Position numbers and translations under genes: made by a program | Part shown: positions 46,147 through 55,800 of the stretch, in pieces | Numbering within the stretch: the stretch's first letter is position 1 | Layout: each line of letters begins with the position of its first letter | Notes under the pieces: model-generated | Told to the model about the DNA's origin: nothing | The model's input: the letters and a program-made list of their open reading frames with translations, nothing else | The model's database searches: none | Assembly: GCF_009176305.1 (NCBI RefSeq) | Contig: NZ_BLAJ01000005.1 | Coordinates: 186,001 to 250,000, forward strand | From: Martinezella dioscoreae | Lineage (GTDB): Bacteria > Pseudomonadota > Alphaproteobacteria > Rhizobiales > Rhizobiaceae | Direction of reading: 5' to 3' | Length of the DNA stretch: 64,000 nucleotides

Positions 46147-46485
46147 TCAGACCTGGCGAACCTTTTCGCCGTCGCCAAAGAGACCGGCGCCGTTCTGGTC
46201 GATGATCTGCTGCCCCTTGCGGAAGGTCGATTCCACCGCGTCATCCGACGAGGTGAAGACATCGGCGCGGATGAAATTGCGCACCAGGATCTCGCCGTTC
46301 ACATCCTTTTCGATCCGGCCCATCAGGCGGAACTGGTTGCCCTCGCGCTGCGGCGTTGCATAGATCGTGCAGCCGGCATGTACCTGAGGTTCGACGCTAA
46401 CAGTCGGGCCGCCGGATTTTTCAGTGCCAGCCTGCGATGCGCCACCGGTGAAAATCGAAAGGATATTTGAAAAGAACGAAGCCAT
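46147..46485 (-). CDS. hlyU: HlyU family protein
   Basis: A 112-residue protein of the HlyU domain family. After a hydrophilic Gly/Ser stretch the conserved core is CTIYATPQREGNQFRLMGRIEKDVNGE...FIRADVFTSSDDAVESTFRKGQQIIDQNG. Despite the name (after the Vibrio haemolysin activator), this fold lacks a helix-turn-helix and its role in rhizobia is unknown. It is followed in the same direction by nothing close; ilvA is upstream by 38 bases. Confidence 0.85.
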   Translation of the reverse strand: MASFFSNILSIFTGGASQAGTEKSGGPTVSVEPQVHAGCTIYATPQREGNQFRLMGRIEKDVNGEILVRNFIRADVFTSSDDAVESTFRKGQQIIDQNGAGLFGDGEKVRQV

Positions 46486-46522
46486 GGATCGCCTTTAGCA
46501 TGAAGGTTGCAAGGTCGCAAAG

Positions 46523-47794
46523 TCAAATGATCAGGTTTGCCAGGATCTCGTTTTCGGTGATGTCCTCGTAGCCCATGCCTGAACTTTCAAAATTGGCGAT
46601 AAGCTGCTTGAAATTATCCGGATTTTTCGTCTCGATACCGATCAGGATGGAGCCGAAATTGCGGGCGCTCTTCTTCAGATATTCGAAGCGGGCGATGTCG
46701 TCTTCCGGGCCGAGCATGTTAAGGAAATCGCGAAGCGCGCCGGGGCGCTGCGCCAGGCGCAGGATGAAGTATTTCTTCAAGCCCGCATAGCGCATGGCGC
46801 GCTCCTTGACATCAGGCAAGCGCTCGAAATCGAAGTTGCCGCCGGAGACGACGGCAACGATGGTCTTGCCGCGGATGCTGTCGCGATCGAGCTTTTCCAG
46901 CGCCGTGATCGCCAGGGCGCCGGCTGGCTCCAGCACCACGCCTTCCACATTCAGCATATCGGTGATGGTGACGCAGATGGCGTTCTCCTCGATGAGCTTC
47001 ACCTGCTCGGCCGCAAAGTCCTTCAGGGCCGCGAAATTCAGCTCGCCGATACGACCGACGGCAGCGCCATCGACGAAATTGTCGACCTTGGCGAGCGTGA
47101 TCACCTTTCCAGCTTCGATGCTGCGGCGCAGACTCGGCGCTCCGGCCGGCTCTGCGAAGGTGAATGCCTCACGCGGGAGCTTATCGGCAAAATAGCCGGT
47201 GATCCCGGCAGCTAGGCCACCACCGCCGACGGGAAGAAGGACGTGATCGGGGATAACGCCATCAGGCAGCTGCTCGGCGATCTCGGCAGCGACCGTCGCC
47301 TGTCCCTCGATGATATCGGCATGATCGAAGGGAGGCACCATGACGCCGTCAATGCTCTCGACGTGATCGCGCGCGGCCTGATAGCATTGATCGAAGAAAT
47401 CGCCGAAGAGCTTGATGGTGATGAACTCACCGCCGAAGATGCGGGTCTTGTCGATCTTCTGCTGCGGCGTCGTCACAGGCATGTAGACCACGCCGGGCAC
47501 ACCGAAATGGCGGCAGACGAAGGCGAAGCCCTGGGCGTGATTGCCGGCGGATGCGCAGACGAAGGTCTTTCCCGTACCACCCTCGGCAATCACCTTGCGA
47601 AAGAAATTGAAGGCGCCGCGGATCTTATAAGAGCGAACCGGTGTGAGATCCTCACGCTTCAGCCAGATGTCGGCGCCATAGCGCGCGGAAAGATGCTCGT
47701 TCTGCTGCAGCGGCGTTGCGGGAAAGAGGCCACGCATGGCCTCTGTGGCTTCGAGAACAGTCTGGTTGTCCACGGCTTGTCCGTCCTTCTTCAA
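46523..47794 (-). CDS. ilvA: Threonine ammonia-lyase (threonine dehydratase)
   Basis: A 423-residue PLP enzyme making 2-oxobutanoate for isoleucine. The Schiff-base Lys is K57 in VRSYKIRGAFN; the Gly-rich phosphate loop is PVGGGGLAAGI. A single ACT-like C-terminal domain (about residues 335-423) replaces the double regulatory domain of E. coli IlvA, matching the shorter alphaproteobacterial form. It lies 37 bases from hlyU in the same direction, possibly cotranscribed. Confidence 0.93.
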   Translation of the reverse strand: MKKDGQAVDNQTVLEATEAMRGLFPATPLQQNEHLSARYGADIWLKREDLTPVRSYKIRGAFNFFRKVIAEGGTGKTFVCASAGNHAQGFAFVCRHFGVPGVVYMPVTTPQQKIDKTRIFGGEFITIKLFGDFFDQCYQAARDHVESIDGVMVPPFDHADIIEGQATVAAEIAEQLPDGVIPDHVLLPVGGGGLAAGITGYFADKLPREAFTFAEPAGAPSLRRSIEAGKVITLAKVDNFVDGAAVGRIGELNFAALKDFAAEQVKLIEENAICVTITDMLNVEGVVLEPAGALAITALEKLDRDSIRGKTIVAVVSGGNFDFERLPDVKERAMRYAGLKKYFILRLAQRPGALRDFLNMLGPEDDIARFEYLKKSARNFGSILIGIETKNPDNFKQLIANFESSGMGYEDITENEILANLII

Positions 47795-47973
47795 TCACCC
47801 CCGCTATGACACAGGAAAGATGAGCAAAGAAAGCCTCTTTATCGCGCTTTCGGTCCTGCAATGGCAAGATTGGCCGCACCGAACAAGTCATTAACCATTT
47901 ATGCCCCTGACTGTCGAAACCCCTAAATCTGTGAATTGACAGCCAAGCTCCCCCTGCGTCCAATATGACACAG

Positions 47974-48029
47974 CCATCATGATGATGGTTAGAGGCCCGC
48001 CTTAAATCCGATCGTCGGCTACGGCGGGC
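47974..48029. repeat. Structured intergenic segment upstream of the lipoprotein gene
   Basis: A perfect palindrome CCATCATGATGATGG (47974-47988) is followed by a nested hairpin: GCCCGCC (47995-48001) / GGCGGGC (48023-48029) enclosing CCGA-TCG-TCGG. The flank TTCGCTT is only mildly T-rich. It is the only notable content of the 334-base spacer between ilvA and the lipoprotein. Possible sRNA or 5' leader structure. Confidence 0.45.
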
Positions 48030-48128
48030 TTCGCTTATCCATGCTGGCATTAACTTATACTTGCACATAGGATTGAGAATCGCGCGAAAGATGTGTATCC
48101 CAGTTTTGTTCAAGGGGAGAACATCGTC

Positions 48129-48470
48129 ATGCGCCTTATGCGCCCAGCTATAATCGCTTTCACTCTTGCGGTGCTTGCTTCCTGCGCCTCGCAGGAAAAA
48201 AGCTTCGAGAAGAACATCCCCATTATGAAGGAAAGCCCGACGGCACGAGCGCAGGTCATCGACAAGTGCATGTCGCAGCGCCTGCCACCAGAAACGCTGG
48301 ATGAAATCGCTTTCTACGTCAAATCTCAAAGAAGCGACGCAAAGCGGCTCTTTTGTCAGCGACTGATGAACGGTGTGGTATCGGGAAAGATCAGCTATGC
48401 CGATTTTAAGGCCATGTTCCAACAGAAGAAGGTGACACCGGCGCTTGTCAGCGTTCTCAAGGGTCGCTGA
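48129..48470 (+). CDS. Small lipoprotein of unknown function
   Basis: A 113-residue protein with a lipoprotein signal: FTLAVLASC gives an L-A-S-C lipobox with the modified Cys near residue 18. The mature part has no recognised domain; it contains two further Cys (DKCMSQR, FCQRLMNG), perhaps disulfide-bonded in the periplasm. The start at 48129 follows AAGGGGAG; the 12-codon upstream extension has no site. Confidence 0.75.
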   Translation: MRLMRPAIIAFTLAVLASCASQEKSFEKNIPIMKESPTARAQVIDKCMSQRLPPETLDEIAFYVKSQRSDAKRLFCQRLMNGVVSGKISYADFKAMFQQKKVTPALVSVLKGR

Positions 48471-48558
48471 GCCGAGCATGTCAGGCTGACGCCGATCGGC
48501 TCCCTCCTGCAAAACAATCCTTGACTGAATCGCTCAAGTGCTTGATGGGGAAAGGCAC

Positions 48559-48644
48559 GCGGACGTGGCGAAACTGGTAGACGCAAGGGACTTAAAATCC
48601 CTCGGCCTTTGGCTGTACGGGTTCGACCCCCGTCGTCCGCACCA
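48559..48644 (+). tRNA. tRNA-Leu (TAA)
   Basis: A class II tRNA with long variable arm: acceptor GCGGACG / CGTCCGC, D-arm with TGGTAGACGC, anticodon TAA in ACTTAAAATCC, variable arm CTCGGCCTTTGGCTG, T-arm GGGTTCGACCCC, discriminator A and encoded CCA. 86 bases. Confidence 0.97.
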
Positions 48645-48724
48645 AAAATCAAACTTCATCAAAATCCCAATGAAAAGAGGCGCAGCCTTCGCCGCGCCTC
48701 TCTCAATCGATATGCGGATTCAAA

Positions 48725-49324
48725 TCAAGCCGTGAGCTTGGCAGCGATCTTGGCGACGTGTGCGCCCTGGAACTTTGCTGCTTCCAGTTCGATTTCGGAT
48801 GGCTGGCGGGAGCCGTCGCCGTTGGTGATGGTGGAGGCGCCGTAGGGCGAACCGCCCTTGACTTCTTCTGTGCCCATCTGGCCCTGGAAGGCGTAAGGTA
48901 GCCCAACGACGGCCATGCCGTGGTGGAGAAGCGTCGGGATGAAGCCGAGGATGGTGGATTCCTGGCCGCCGTGCTGGGTCGCGGATGAGGTGAAGACCGA
49001 GCCGACCTTGCCGACGAGCTTGCCGCCGAACCACAGGCCGCCGGTCTGATCCCAGAAATTGCGCATCTGCGAGGCGACCGTGCCGAAGCGCGTACCGGCG
49101 CCGACGATGATGGCGTCATAGTCTGCCAGTTCATCCGGCGTTGCGATCGGAGCTTCCTGATCGAGTTTGAAATAAGAGGCCTTTGCGACTTCTTCCGGAA
49201 CGAGTTCCGGCACGCGCTTGACGGTGACGTCGGCGCCGGTGGACTTTGCACCTTCTGCGACGGCATAGGCCATCTTCTCGATGTGACCGTAGGAAGAATA
49301 ATAGAGAACCAGAACCTTAGCCAT
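48725..49324 (-). CDS. wrbA: NAD(P)H:quinone oxidoreductase WrbA
   Basis: A 199-residue flavodoxin-like quinone reductase, type IV. The FMN loops YYSSYGHIEKMA and VGAGTRFGTVASQMRNFWDQTGGLW and the SSATQHGGQESTI region are those of WrbA. It makes two-electron reductions of quinones, limiting redox cycling. It stands apart from other operons. Confidence 0.95.
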   Translation of the reverse strand: MAKVLVLYYSSYGHIEKMAYAVAEGAKSTGADVTVKRVPELVPEEVAKASYFKLDQEAPIATPDELADYDAIIVGAGTRFGTVASQMRNFWDQTGGLWFGGKLVGKVGSVFTSSATQHGGQESTILGFIPTLLHHGMAVVGLPYAFQGQMGTEEVKGGSPYGASTITNGDGSRQPSEIELEAAKFQGAHVAKIAAKLTA

Positions 49325-49564
49325 AAGAACGTCTCCCGTTTGTTGGACGCGTTGAATGTCGGGGAATGTTGTATCAGCGATGCGACAAGGGCGCAGCCCC
49401 CACGCTCAGAACGCACTGTTCAACCTGCGTAGACGCAATTTCATTTGCAATATTTGCCGGGACCTGCGGTCGAGTGAAAACGAGCGTTTGCAATCGCTGC
49501 AAACAGCGCTACCTATCTCGAACACTTTTGAACGCGCCGACTGCGCATTGTCCTGGATATCTTC

Positions 49565-50338
49565 ATGTCGAACGAAATCATTGTCACAGCCGCCATGCTG
49601 GCCATCGGCGACGAACTGCTCTCCGGCCGGACGAAGGACAAGAATATCGGCCATCTTGCCGATGTGCTGCTGCTGGCCGGCATCGACCTGAAGGAAGTTC
49701 GCATCGTCGCCGATGATGAGGAGGCGATCGTTTCGGCGCTGAACGCCCTGCGCGCTCAGTATGATTACGTCTTCACCTCAGGCGGCATCGGCCCGACGCA
49801 TGACGATATCACCGCCGATGCCGTCGCCAAGGCTTTTAGCGTGCCCTGCGAGCACGATGCCGAAGCCATGCGGATCATGGGCGAAATGTACGCACGGCGC
49901 GAGATGGAATTCACCGAGGCTCGCCAGCGCATGGCCCGGATGCCTGTGGGATCGAAGCATATCGCCAATCCGGTCTCGACTGCGCCCGGCTTCAACATCG
50001 GCAACGTCTACGTCATGGCCGGCGTGCCGCAGGTTTTTCAGGCGATGCTCGACAATGTCATACCGACGCTAAGGACTGGCGCAAAGGTGCTATCAACAGC
50101 GATTTCCTGCCCTTATGGCGAAGGTGAGATCGGCACGCCGCTCGGCCTTATCCAGAAGGCACATCCAGATACCAGCATTGGCTCCTACCCGCGTTATGTC
50201 GGCCAATTCTTCTCGACCGAGATCGTCGTCAGGGGCCGCTCGGCGGAATTGGTCGAAAGTGTCGCAGCGGAAGTACGCGCAATGATCGAAGCCATCCGAC
50301 AGTCGAAAGCCAAGGAAAATCAGTCAGCTGAGGCCTGA
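49565..50338 (+). CDS. MoCF (molybdopterin-binding/CinA-like) domain protein
   Basis: A 257-residue protein with a MoaB/Mog-like fold: AMLAIGDELLSGRTKDKN at the start and the nucleotide/pterin loop TSGGIGPTHDDITADAVAKAF. It resembles the N-terminal domain of CinA and eukaryotic FAD synthase, without the CinA deamidase C-terminus. Members have been proposed as nucleotide pyrophosphatases; its role here is unknown. Confidence 0.85.
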   Translation: MSNEIIVTAAMLAIGDELLSGRTKDKNIGHLADVLLLAGIDLKEVRIVADDEEAIVSALNALRAQYDYVFTSGGIGPTHDDITADAVAKAFSVPCEHDAEAMRIMGEMYARREMEFTEARQRMARMPVGSKHIANPVSTAPGFNIGNVYVMAGVPQVFQAMLDNVIPTLRTGAKVLSTAISCPYGEGEIGTPLGLIQKAHPDTSIGSYPRYVGQFFSTEIVVRGRSAELVESVAAEVRAMIEAIRQSKAKENQSAEA

Positions 50339-50453
50339 CCTTTAACGAAGGTGTGTACTTTCCAGGGAACTCTGAGACCATTCGGAGCATTATCTTGTAG
50401 CGGAATGCTGATATCATGATCCGATCCAACCCTTCCGCATGGGAGATCTCTTC

Positions 50454-51299
50454 ATGTCCTACAAAACGATAGTGACCGTTCTCGACAATCCCGACAATAC
50501 GCGCATCGCTGCCGCGTTTTCGGCGGCGCTCGCAAAGGAGCACGGCGCCCATATCGTCGGGCTTCATGCGGAAATCGTCTCGACCGTGCCGCTGGTGGCG
50601 CCGATGGAGATTCCGGACCCCGTTGCGGTTCAGGCGCTTCAGGATGTCGCCCATAATCAGGCGGTCGAAATCGAACGGGTGTTCCGCTCAAGGATGGAAG
50701 CCGCTGGTATCGACTATGAATGGCACAGCTTTGCCAGTACGGTCGGCTACGGCACCGAACCGCTGATCGAAAGTGCCCGCAGTGCCGATCTGCTGGTGGC
50801 CGTGCAGCCGGACCCGTCGAAATATGCCGATACCCAGGTCGATGTCGAAACCTTCCTGTTCGACAGCGGCCGGCCGGTCCTGTTGATCCCCTATATTCTC
50901 AAGGAGCCGAAGCCCGTCCGCCGCGTGCTGATCGCCTGGAACGGCTCCAAGGAAGTGGCCCGCGCCACCTTCGACGCCCTGCCCTTCCTCAAGGCTGCGG
51001 ATTCGGTCGAGATCCTTTCCGTCAGCACGTCGGAAAAGGACCCTCATCCGTCCAAGGAGACCGGCGTCCGGATAGCCGCGGCGCTGACGCGCCACGGCGT
51101 GCGCGCCAAGTTCGAAACGGCAGCCTGCAGCGGCAAGTCGACGCCGTCGCAGGTCATCGAAAACCGCCTGGCGGATGACAGCATCGACCTGCTTGTTATG
51201 GGCGCCTATACGCATTCCTGGCTATGGCAGATGATCTTCGGTGGCACGACGCGCACTCTGCTGCAATCGATGACAGCAATGACGCTGCTGGCCCGCTGA
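50454..51299 (+). CDS. Tandem universal stress protein
   Basis: A 281-residue protein with two Usp domains. The first (YKTIVTVLDNPDN, residues 3-140) has lost clear ATP loops; the second ends with GAYTHSWLWQMIFGGTTRTLL, the G-x2-H/G-x9-G-T type ATP site. Related tandem proteins respond to nutrient limitation and oxygen stress. The start at 50454 follows GGGAG. Downstream is gpt, well separated. Confidence 0.87.
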   Translation: MSYKTIVTVLDNPDNTRIAAAFSAALAKEHGAHIVGLHAEIVSTVPLVAPMEIPDPVAVQALQDVAHNQAVEIERVFRSRMEAAGIDYEWHSFASTVGYGTEPLIESARSADLLVAVQPDPSKYADTQVDVETFLFDSGRPVLLIPYILKEPKPVRRVLIAWNGSKEVARATFDALPFLKAADSVEILSVSTSEKDPHPSKETGVRIAAALTRHGVRAKFETAACSGKSTPSQVIENRLADDSIDLLVMGAYTHSWLWQMIFGGTTRTLLQSMTAMTLLAR

Positions 51300-51447
51300 G
51301 CGGCTGAAAGCTCAAATCCTGTGTCAACCGGTGCAAATGTGCATCGGTTGGCCGCTTCGCGGCTATTGCCTTTTGCCCGTAAATCCAGCAGAAAGCAGCG
51401 ACCGATGACAGAATTCCCGCCAGGGAACCGTTCGCGCGGTCGAAGGG

Positions 51448-51487
51448 GCATGATCCCGAAAAGCCCAGGCTTTCCCGGATAAGATCC
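51448..51487. repeat. Degenerate palindromic intergenic repeat
   Basis: GCATGATCCCGAAAAG..CTTTCCCGGATAAGATC is an imperfect inverted repeat resembling the ATGATCCCGAAAAG-type palindromic elements I know to be scattered in Rhizobiales genomes. It is a single diverged copy here, in the 314-base spacer between usp and gpt. The similarity is from memory and was not searched. Confidence 0.5.
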
Positions 51488-51564
51488 CGTTCAGGCAGAT
51501 AGCAAGCGAATCGCGTTCCGGATTTGGTTCTTGGTCCGCGCCCGCCGCGGGGTCTGCTCAGGGT

Positions 51565-51581
51565 CACCGGCGCTGCCGGTG
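51565..51581 (+). promoter_or_regulatory. 7-bp hairpin in gpt leader
   Basis: CACCGGC-GCT-GCCGGTG, a perfect stem with a 3-base loop, 32 bases before the gpt ATG. No T run follows, so a leader-RNA structure affecting translation is more likely than a terminator. Confidence 0.45.
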
Positions 51582-51613
51582 CGTCGTTATTCCATGCCCC
51601 GGAGCTTTCTGCC

Positions 51614-52111
51614 ATGTCCCTGCCCGATAAAGCCTTTCCCGTATCCTGGGATCAGTTCCATCGCGATGCGCGCGCGCTTGCCTGGCGGCTTGCCGGCCTG
51701 AACCGTGAATTCAAGGCAATCGTCTGCATTACCCGCGGCGGCCTCGTGCCGGCTGCCATCATCTCTCGCGAGCTCAATATCCGGCTGATCGAGACGGTGT
51801 GTGTCGCTTCCTATCACGATTATTCCAGCCAGGGCGAAATGAACCTGCTCAAGGGCATCGCACCGGAACTATCGGTCAATGGCGGCGAAGGCGTCCTTGT
51901 CATCGACGATCTCACCGATACCGGCAAGACGGCTCTCGAAGTCCGCGCCATGCTGCCCAAGGCGCATTTCGCCTGCGTCTACGCCAAGCCGACCGGCGTT
52001 CCCACGATCGACACCTTCATCACCGAGGTTAGCCAGGACACCTGGATCTACTTCCCCTGGGACATGGGCTTCACCTATCAGGAGCCAATCGCCAAGGGCC
52101 ATCGCGGCTGA
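51614..52111 (+). CDS. gpt: Xanthine phosphoribosyltransferase
   Basis: A 165-residue type I phosphoribosyltransferase salvaging xanthine/guanine. The PRPP motif GVLVIDDLTDTGKTA is at 93-107 and the ITRGGLVPA loop at 39-47. The DTWIYFPWDMGF C-terminal hood is the XGPRT type. The start at 51614 is the family start; 30 upstream codons are open but not homologous. A hairpin terminator follows. Confidence 0.92.
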   Translation: MSLPDKAFPVSWDQFHRDARALAWRLAGLNREFKAIVCITRGGLVPAAIISRELNIRLIETVCVASYHDYSSQGEMNLLKGIAPELSVNGGEGVLVIDDLTDTGKTALEVRAMLPKAHFACVYAKPTGVPTIDTFITEVSQDTWIYFPWDMGFTYQEPIAKGHRG

Positions 52112-52187
52112 TCTCCCGCTGCCGGCACGCGAATCAGTCACGATTCATGCGCCGTCGCGAAATGTGATTCGAATAGTGGTAATAGAG

Positions 52188-52207
52188 GTGGGCGCTACGG
52201 CGCCCAC
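52188..52207 (+). terminator. UACG-tetraloop hairpin after gpt
   Basis: A perfect 8-bp stem GTGGGCGC-TACG-GCGCCCAC with a stable UNCG-type loop, 76 bases after the gpt stop, followed by TAGATTTAG. Probable terminator or 3'-end stabiliser. Confidence 0.6.
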
Positions 52208-52455
52208 TAGATTTAGTGGGCATCACAAAGGCGAGAAAGCGTGAGATTCAAGGCTTTCCGCGCGAATCATGATGCGCCACGGCATGAATTTGCGGCGCTG
52301 CCAATGGCATCGAGGTCACGGTCACAATTTTGTCGCTTTCGACACCGCCGGTGATGATACTTGCTGCACCAACGGTCGCGCGAAGGGCGAGCATCCCTCC
52401 TCAAGCTCTTGAATCTCTTAGCCTACTGGCATTTCCCCAGTTTCCACAGGCGAGC

Positions 52456-52471
52456 CCACAAGATATTGTGG
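52456..52471. promoter_or_regulatory. Possible distal NrdR box
   Basis: CCACAAGATATTGTGG, a near-perfect palindrome that matches the NrdR consensus ACACWATATWTWGTGT at about 13 of 16 positions. 428 bases upstream of nrdJ, too far from the proximal box for the usual pair spacing. Confidence 0.4.
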
Positions 52472-52701
52472 TTAGCAATCCATTACAAACCACCCCTTGA
52501 CGGAATCGGGTCTTTCAAAGTTAATGGACGACGTTGCGGCGGCGACTGGACCAGGCGGGGTTACGAGGACTGGTTCTCAATTCGAAATCGGATTTGGATT
52601 CAACGCGATTCACCTGTGCAGGTGGCCCGCCGTGAGGGTTTTTGTGTCGATCTCGAGCTGCCGAAAAAATACATGCGGGGACTGGCGGCAATAAGCTGTT
52701 A

Positions 52702-52717
52702 ATACTATATTTAGTGT
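52702..52717. promoter_or_regulatory. NrdR box upstream of nrdJ
   Basis: ATACTATATTTAGTGT matches the NrdR operator palindrome at all but one position. It overlaps an AT-rich likely -10 region and lies 167 bases before the nrdJ start, so NrdR repression is expected. Confidence 0.65.
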
Positions 52718-52883
52718 TTGCAGCCACCATCACCACAAGATACAGGAAAGACATCTCCGGGTGACACCTCCTGTCAAAGAGCGGATCGGAAGCTGGCTGC
52801 GCGTTGAATTCGCAATGCCGGAATGAGAATTTTTGCGCCCTGTTTTCATGCAGGCGCATACCAACGAATGAAGGATTGGGACC

Positions 52884-55800
52884 ATGCGCATCGAACGTCG
52901 TTTTACGAAGGCCGGCCAGTCACCCTATGCGGACATCGAATTCCGCAAGGCGACGAGCGAGATCAAGAATCCTGACGGTTCGATCGTGTTCCGCCTCGAA
53001 AACATCGACGTACCCGCGCAGTTTTCGCAGGTCGCGGCCGACATTCTGGCGCAGAAATATTTCCGCAAGGCGGGCGTGCCTGCCAAGCTGAAGAAGGTCG
53101 AGGAAAACGACGTTCCTTCCTTCCTGTGGCGTTCCGTGCCCGACGATGCGGCCATGAAGGACCTGCCGAAGGATCAGCAGAGCGGTTCCGAAACCGATGC
53201 GCGCCAGGTCTTCGACCGCCTCGCCGGCACGTGGACCTACTGGGGCTGGAAAGGCGGCTACTTCTCGTCCGAAGAAGACGCCTCCGCTTTCCGTGACGAG
53301 CTTGCCTATATGCTCGCCACCCAGCGCGTCGCGCCGAACTCCCCGCAATGGTTCAACACCGGCATGCACTGGGCCTACGGCATCGACGGCCCCGGCCAGG
53401 GCCACTATTATGTCGACCCCTTCACCGGCAAGCTCACCAAGTCCAAGTCGGCTTATGAGCATCCGCAGCCGCATGCCTGCTTCATTCAGTCCGTCGAAGA
53501 CGATCTCGTCAACGAAGGCGGCATCATGGATCTGTGGGTTCGCGAAGCCCGCCTCTTCAAGTATGGCTCCGGCACCGGCTCGAACTTCTCGATGTTGCGC
53601 GCCGAAGGTGAAAAGCTTTCCGGCGGCGGCCGTTCTTCCGGCCTCATGAGCTTCCTGAAGATCGGTGACCGCGCTGCCGGCGCTATCAAGTCGGGCGGCA
53701 CGACCCGCCGCGCCGCCAAGATGGTGGTCGTCGACATCGACCATCCCGATATCGAGGACTACATCAACTGGAAGGTCAAGGAGGAGCAGAAGGTTGCCGC
53801 CCTTGTGACCGGCTCGAAGATCGTCGCCAAGCACCTGAAGGCGATCATGAAGGCGACGGTCAATTGCGAAGGCGACAATGACGATTGCTTCGACCCGGCC
53901 AAGAACCCTGCCCTGAAGCGCGAGATCCGTGCTGCCAAGAAGGATCAGGTTCCGGAAAACTACGTCCAGCGCGTCATCCAGTTCGCTCGCCAGGGCTACA
54001 AGGATCTCGAATTCAAGACCTACGACACGGACTGGGACTCGGAAGCCTACCTCACCGTATCCGGCCAGAACTCCAACAACTCCGTCTCGATCAAGGACGA
54101 CTTCCTGCGTGCCGTCGAGAATGACGGCGATTGGAACCTGACCGCCCGCAAGGACGGCAAGGTCGTCAAGACGCTGAAGGCTCGCGACCTCTGGGAGTCC
54201 ATCTCCTACGCCGCCTGGGCATCGGCCGATCCGGGTCTGCACTTCAACACGACGATGAACGACTGGCACACCAGCCCGGCTGCCGGCCCGATCCGCGCAT
54301 CTAACCCGTGCTCGGAATACATGTTCCTCGACGACACGGCCTGCAACCTCGCTTCGCTGAACCTGATGACCTTCAAGGACGCAGCGACGAAGCGCATCAA
54401 CATCGCCGACTACGAACATGCCGTCCGCCTCTGGACCGTCGTTCTCGAAATCTCTGTCATGATGGCGCAGTTCCCCTCGCGCCGCATCGCAGAACTTTCC
54501 TACGAATACCGCACGCTCGGCCTCGGCTACGCCAATATCGGCGGCCTGCTGATGTCGTCGGGCATTCCCTACGACTCGGACGAAGCCCGCGCCATCGCCG
54601 GCTCGCTGACGGCGATCATGACCGGCATCGCCTATGCGACCTCGGCCGAAATGGCGTCCGAACTCGGGACCTTCCCGATGTTCAAGCCGAACCGCGAAAA
54701 CATGCTGCGCGTCATCCGTAACCATCGCCGCGCCGCTTACGGCGAGACTTCGGGCTATGAGAGCCTGTCGGTCAATCCGGTGGCGCTGATCCATTCCGAC
54801 AATCCGGACCAGGATCTCGTCGCCCATGCCAAGGCGGCCTGGGACAAGGCGCTGGAACTCGGCGAAAAGCACGGCTACCGCAACGCGCAGGCAACCGTGA
54901 TCGCGCCGACCGGCACGATCGGCCTCGTCATGGATTGCGACACGACCGGCATCGAGCCGGACTTCGCCCTGGTGAAGTTCAAGAAGCTCGCCGGCGGCGG
55001 CTACTTCAAGATCATCAACCGCGCCGTTCCGGAAGCCCTGCGCACGCTCGGCTATTCCGAAAGCCAGATCGCCGAAATCGAGGCCTATGCCGTCGGTCAC
55101 GGCAACCTGAACCAGGCTCCGGCCATCAACCCATCGGCGCTGAAGGCCAAGGGCTTCACCGCCGAGAAGGTCGATGCCGTCAACGCTGCGTTGAAGAGCG
55201 CCTTTGACATCAAGTTCGTCTTCAACCAGTGGACGCTCGGCGCCGACTTCCTGAAGGGCACGCTGAAGGTGTCCGACGAGCAGATGGCCGATATGAGCTT
55301 CAACCTGCTTGAGCACCTCGGCTTCTCCAAGAAGGATATCGAAGCCGCCAACATCCATGTCTGCGGTGCGATGACGCTGGAAGGCGCTCCGTTCCTCAAG
55401 AACGAGCATCTGGCCGTCTTCGATTGCGCCAACCCCTGTGGCAAGATCGGCAAGCGTTATCTCTCGGTCGAGAGCCATATCCGCATGATGGCTGCAGCCC
55501 AGCCGTTCATCTCGGGTGCCATCTCCAAGACGATCAACATGCCGAACGAGGCAACCGTCGAGGATTGCAAGAATGCCTACATGCTCTCCTGGAAGCTCGG
55601 CTTGAAGGCCAACGCGCTCTATCGCGACGGCTCCAAGCTCAGCCAGCCGCTGAACGCTTCGCTGATCGAGGATGACAGCGATGAGGATGCGCTGGAGGAA
55701 TTCCTGCAGGCTCCGGCAGCCGCGCAGGCCGTGACCATCACGGAAAAGATCGTCGAGCGGGTGATCGAAAAGGTCGTCCGCACGCAGGAAAAGCTGCCGA

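Larger units (their letters stand above)
52208..52883. other. Long nrdJ upstream region
   Basis: About 680 bases with no supported gene; short plus-strand frames (to 113 codons) lack coding character. It holds the two NrdR-box-like palindromes listed separately. No cobalamin riboswitch was recognised: the conserved B12-box sequence was not seen. Confidence 0.5.

Noticed and set aside
52208..52883. Cobalamin riboswitch before nrdJ
   Set aside because: Expected for a B12 enzyme in some bacteria, but the conserved B12-box elements were not found by eye; a covariance-model scan would be decisive.
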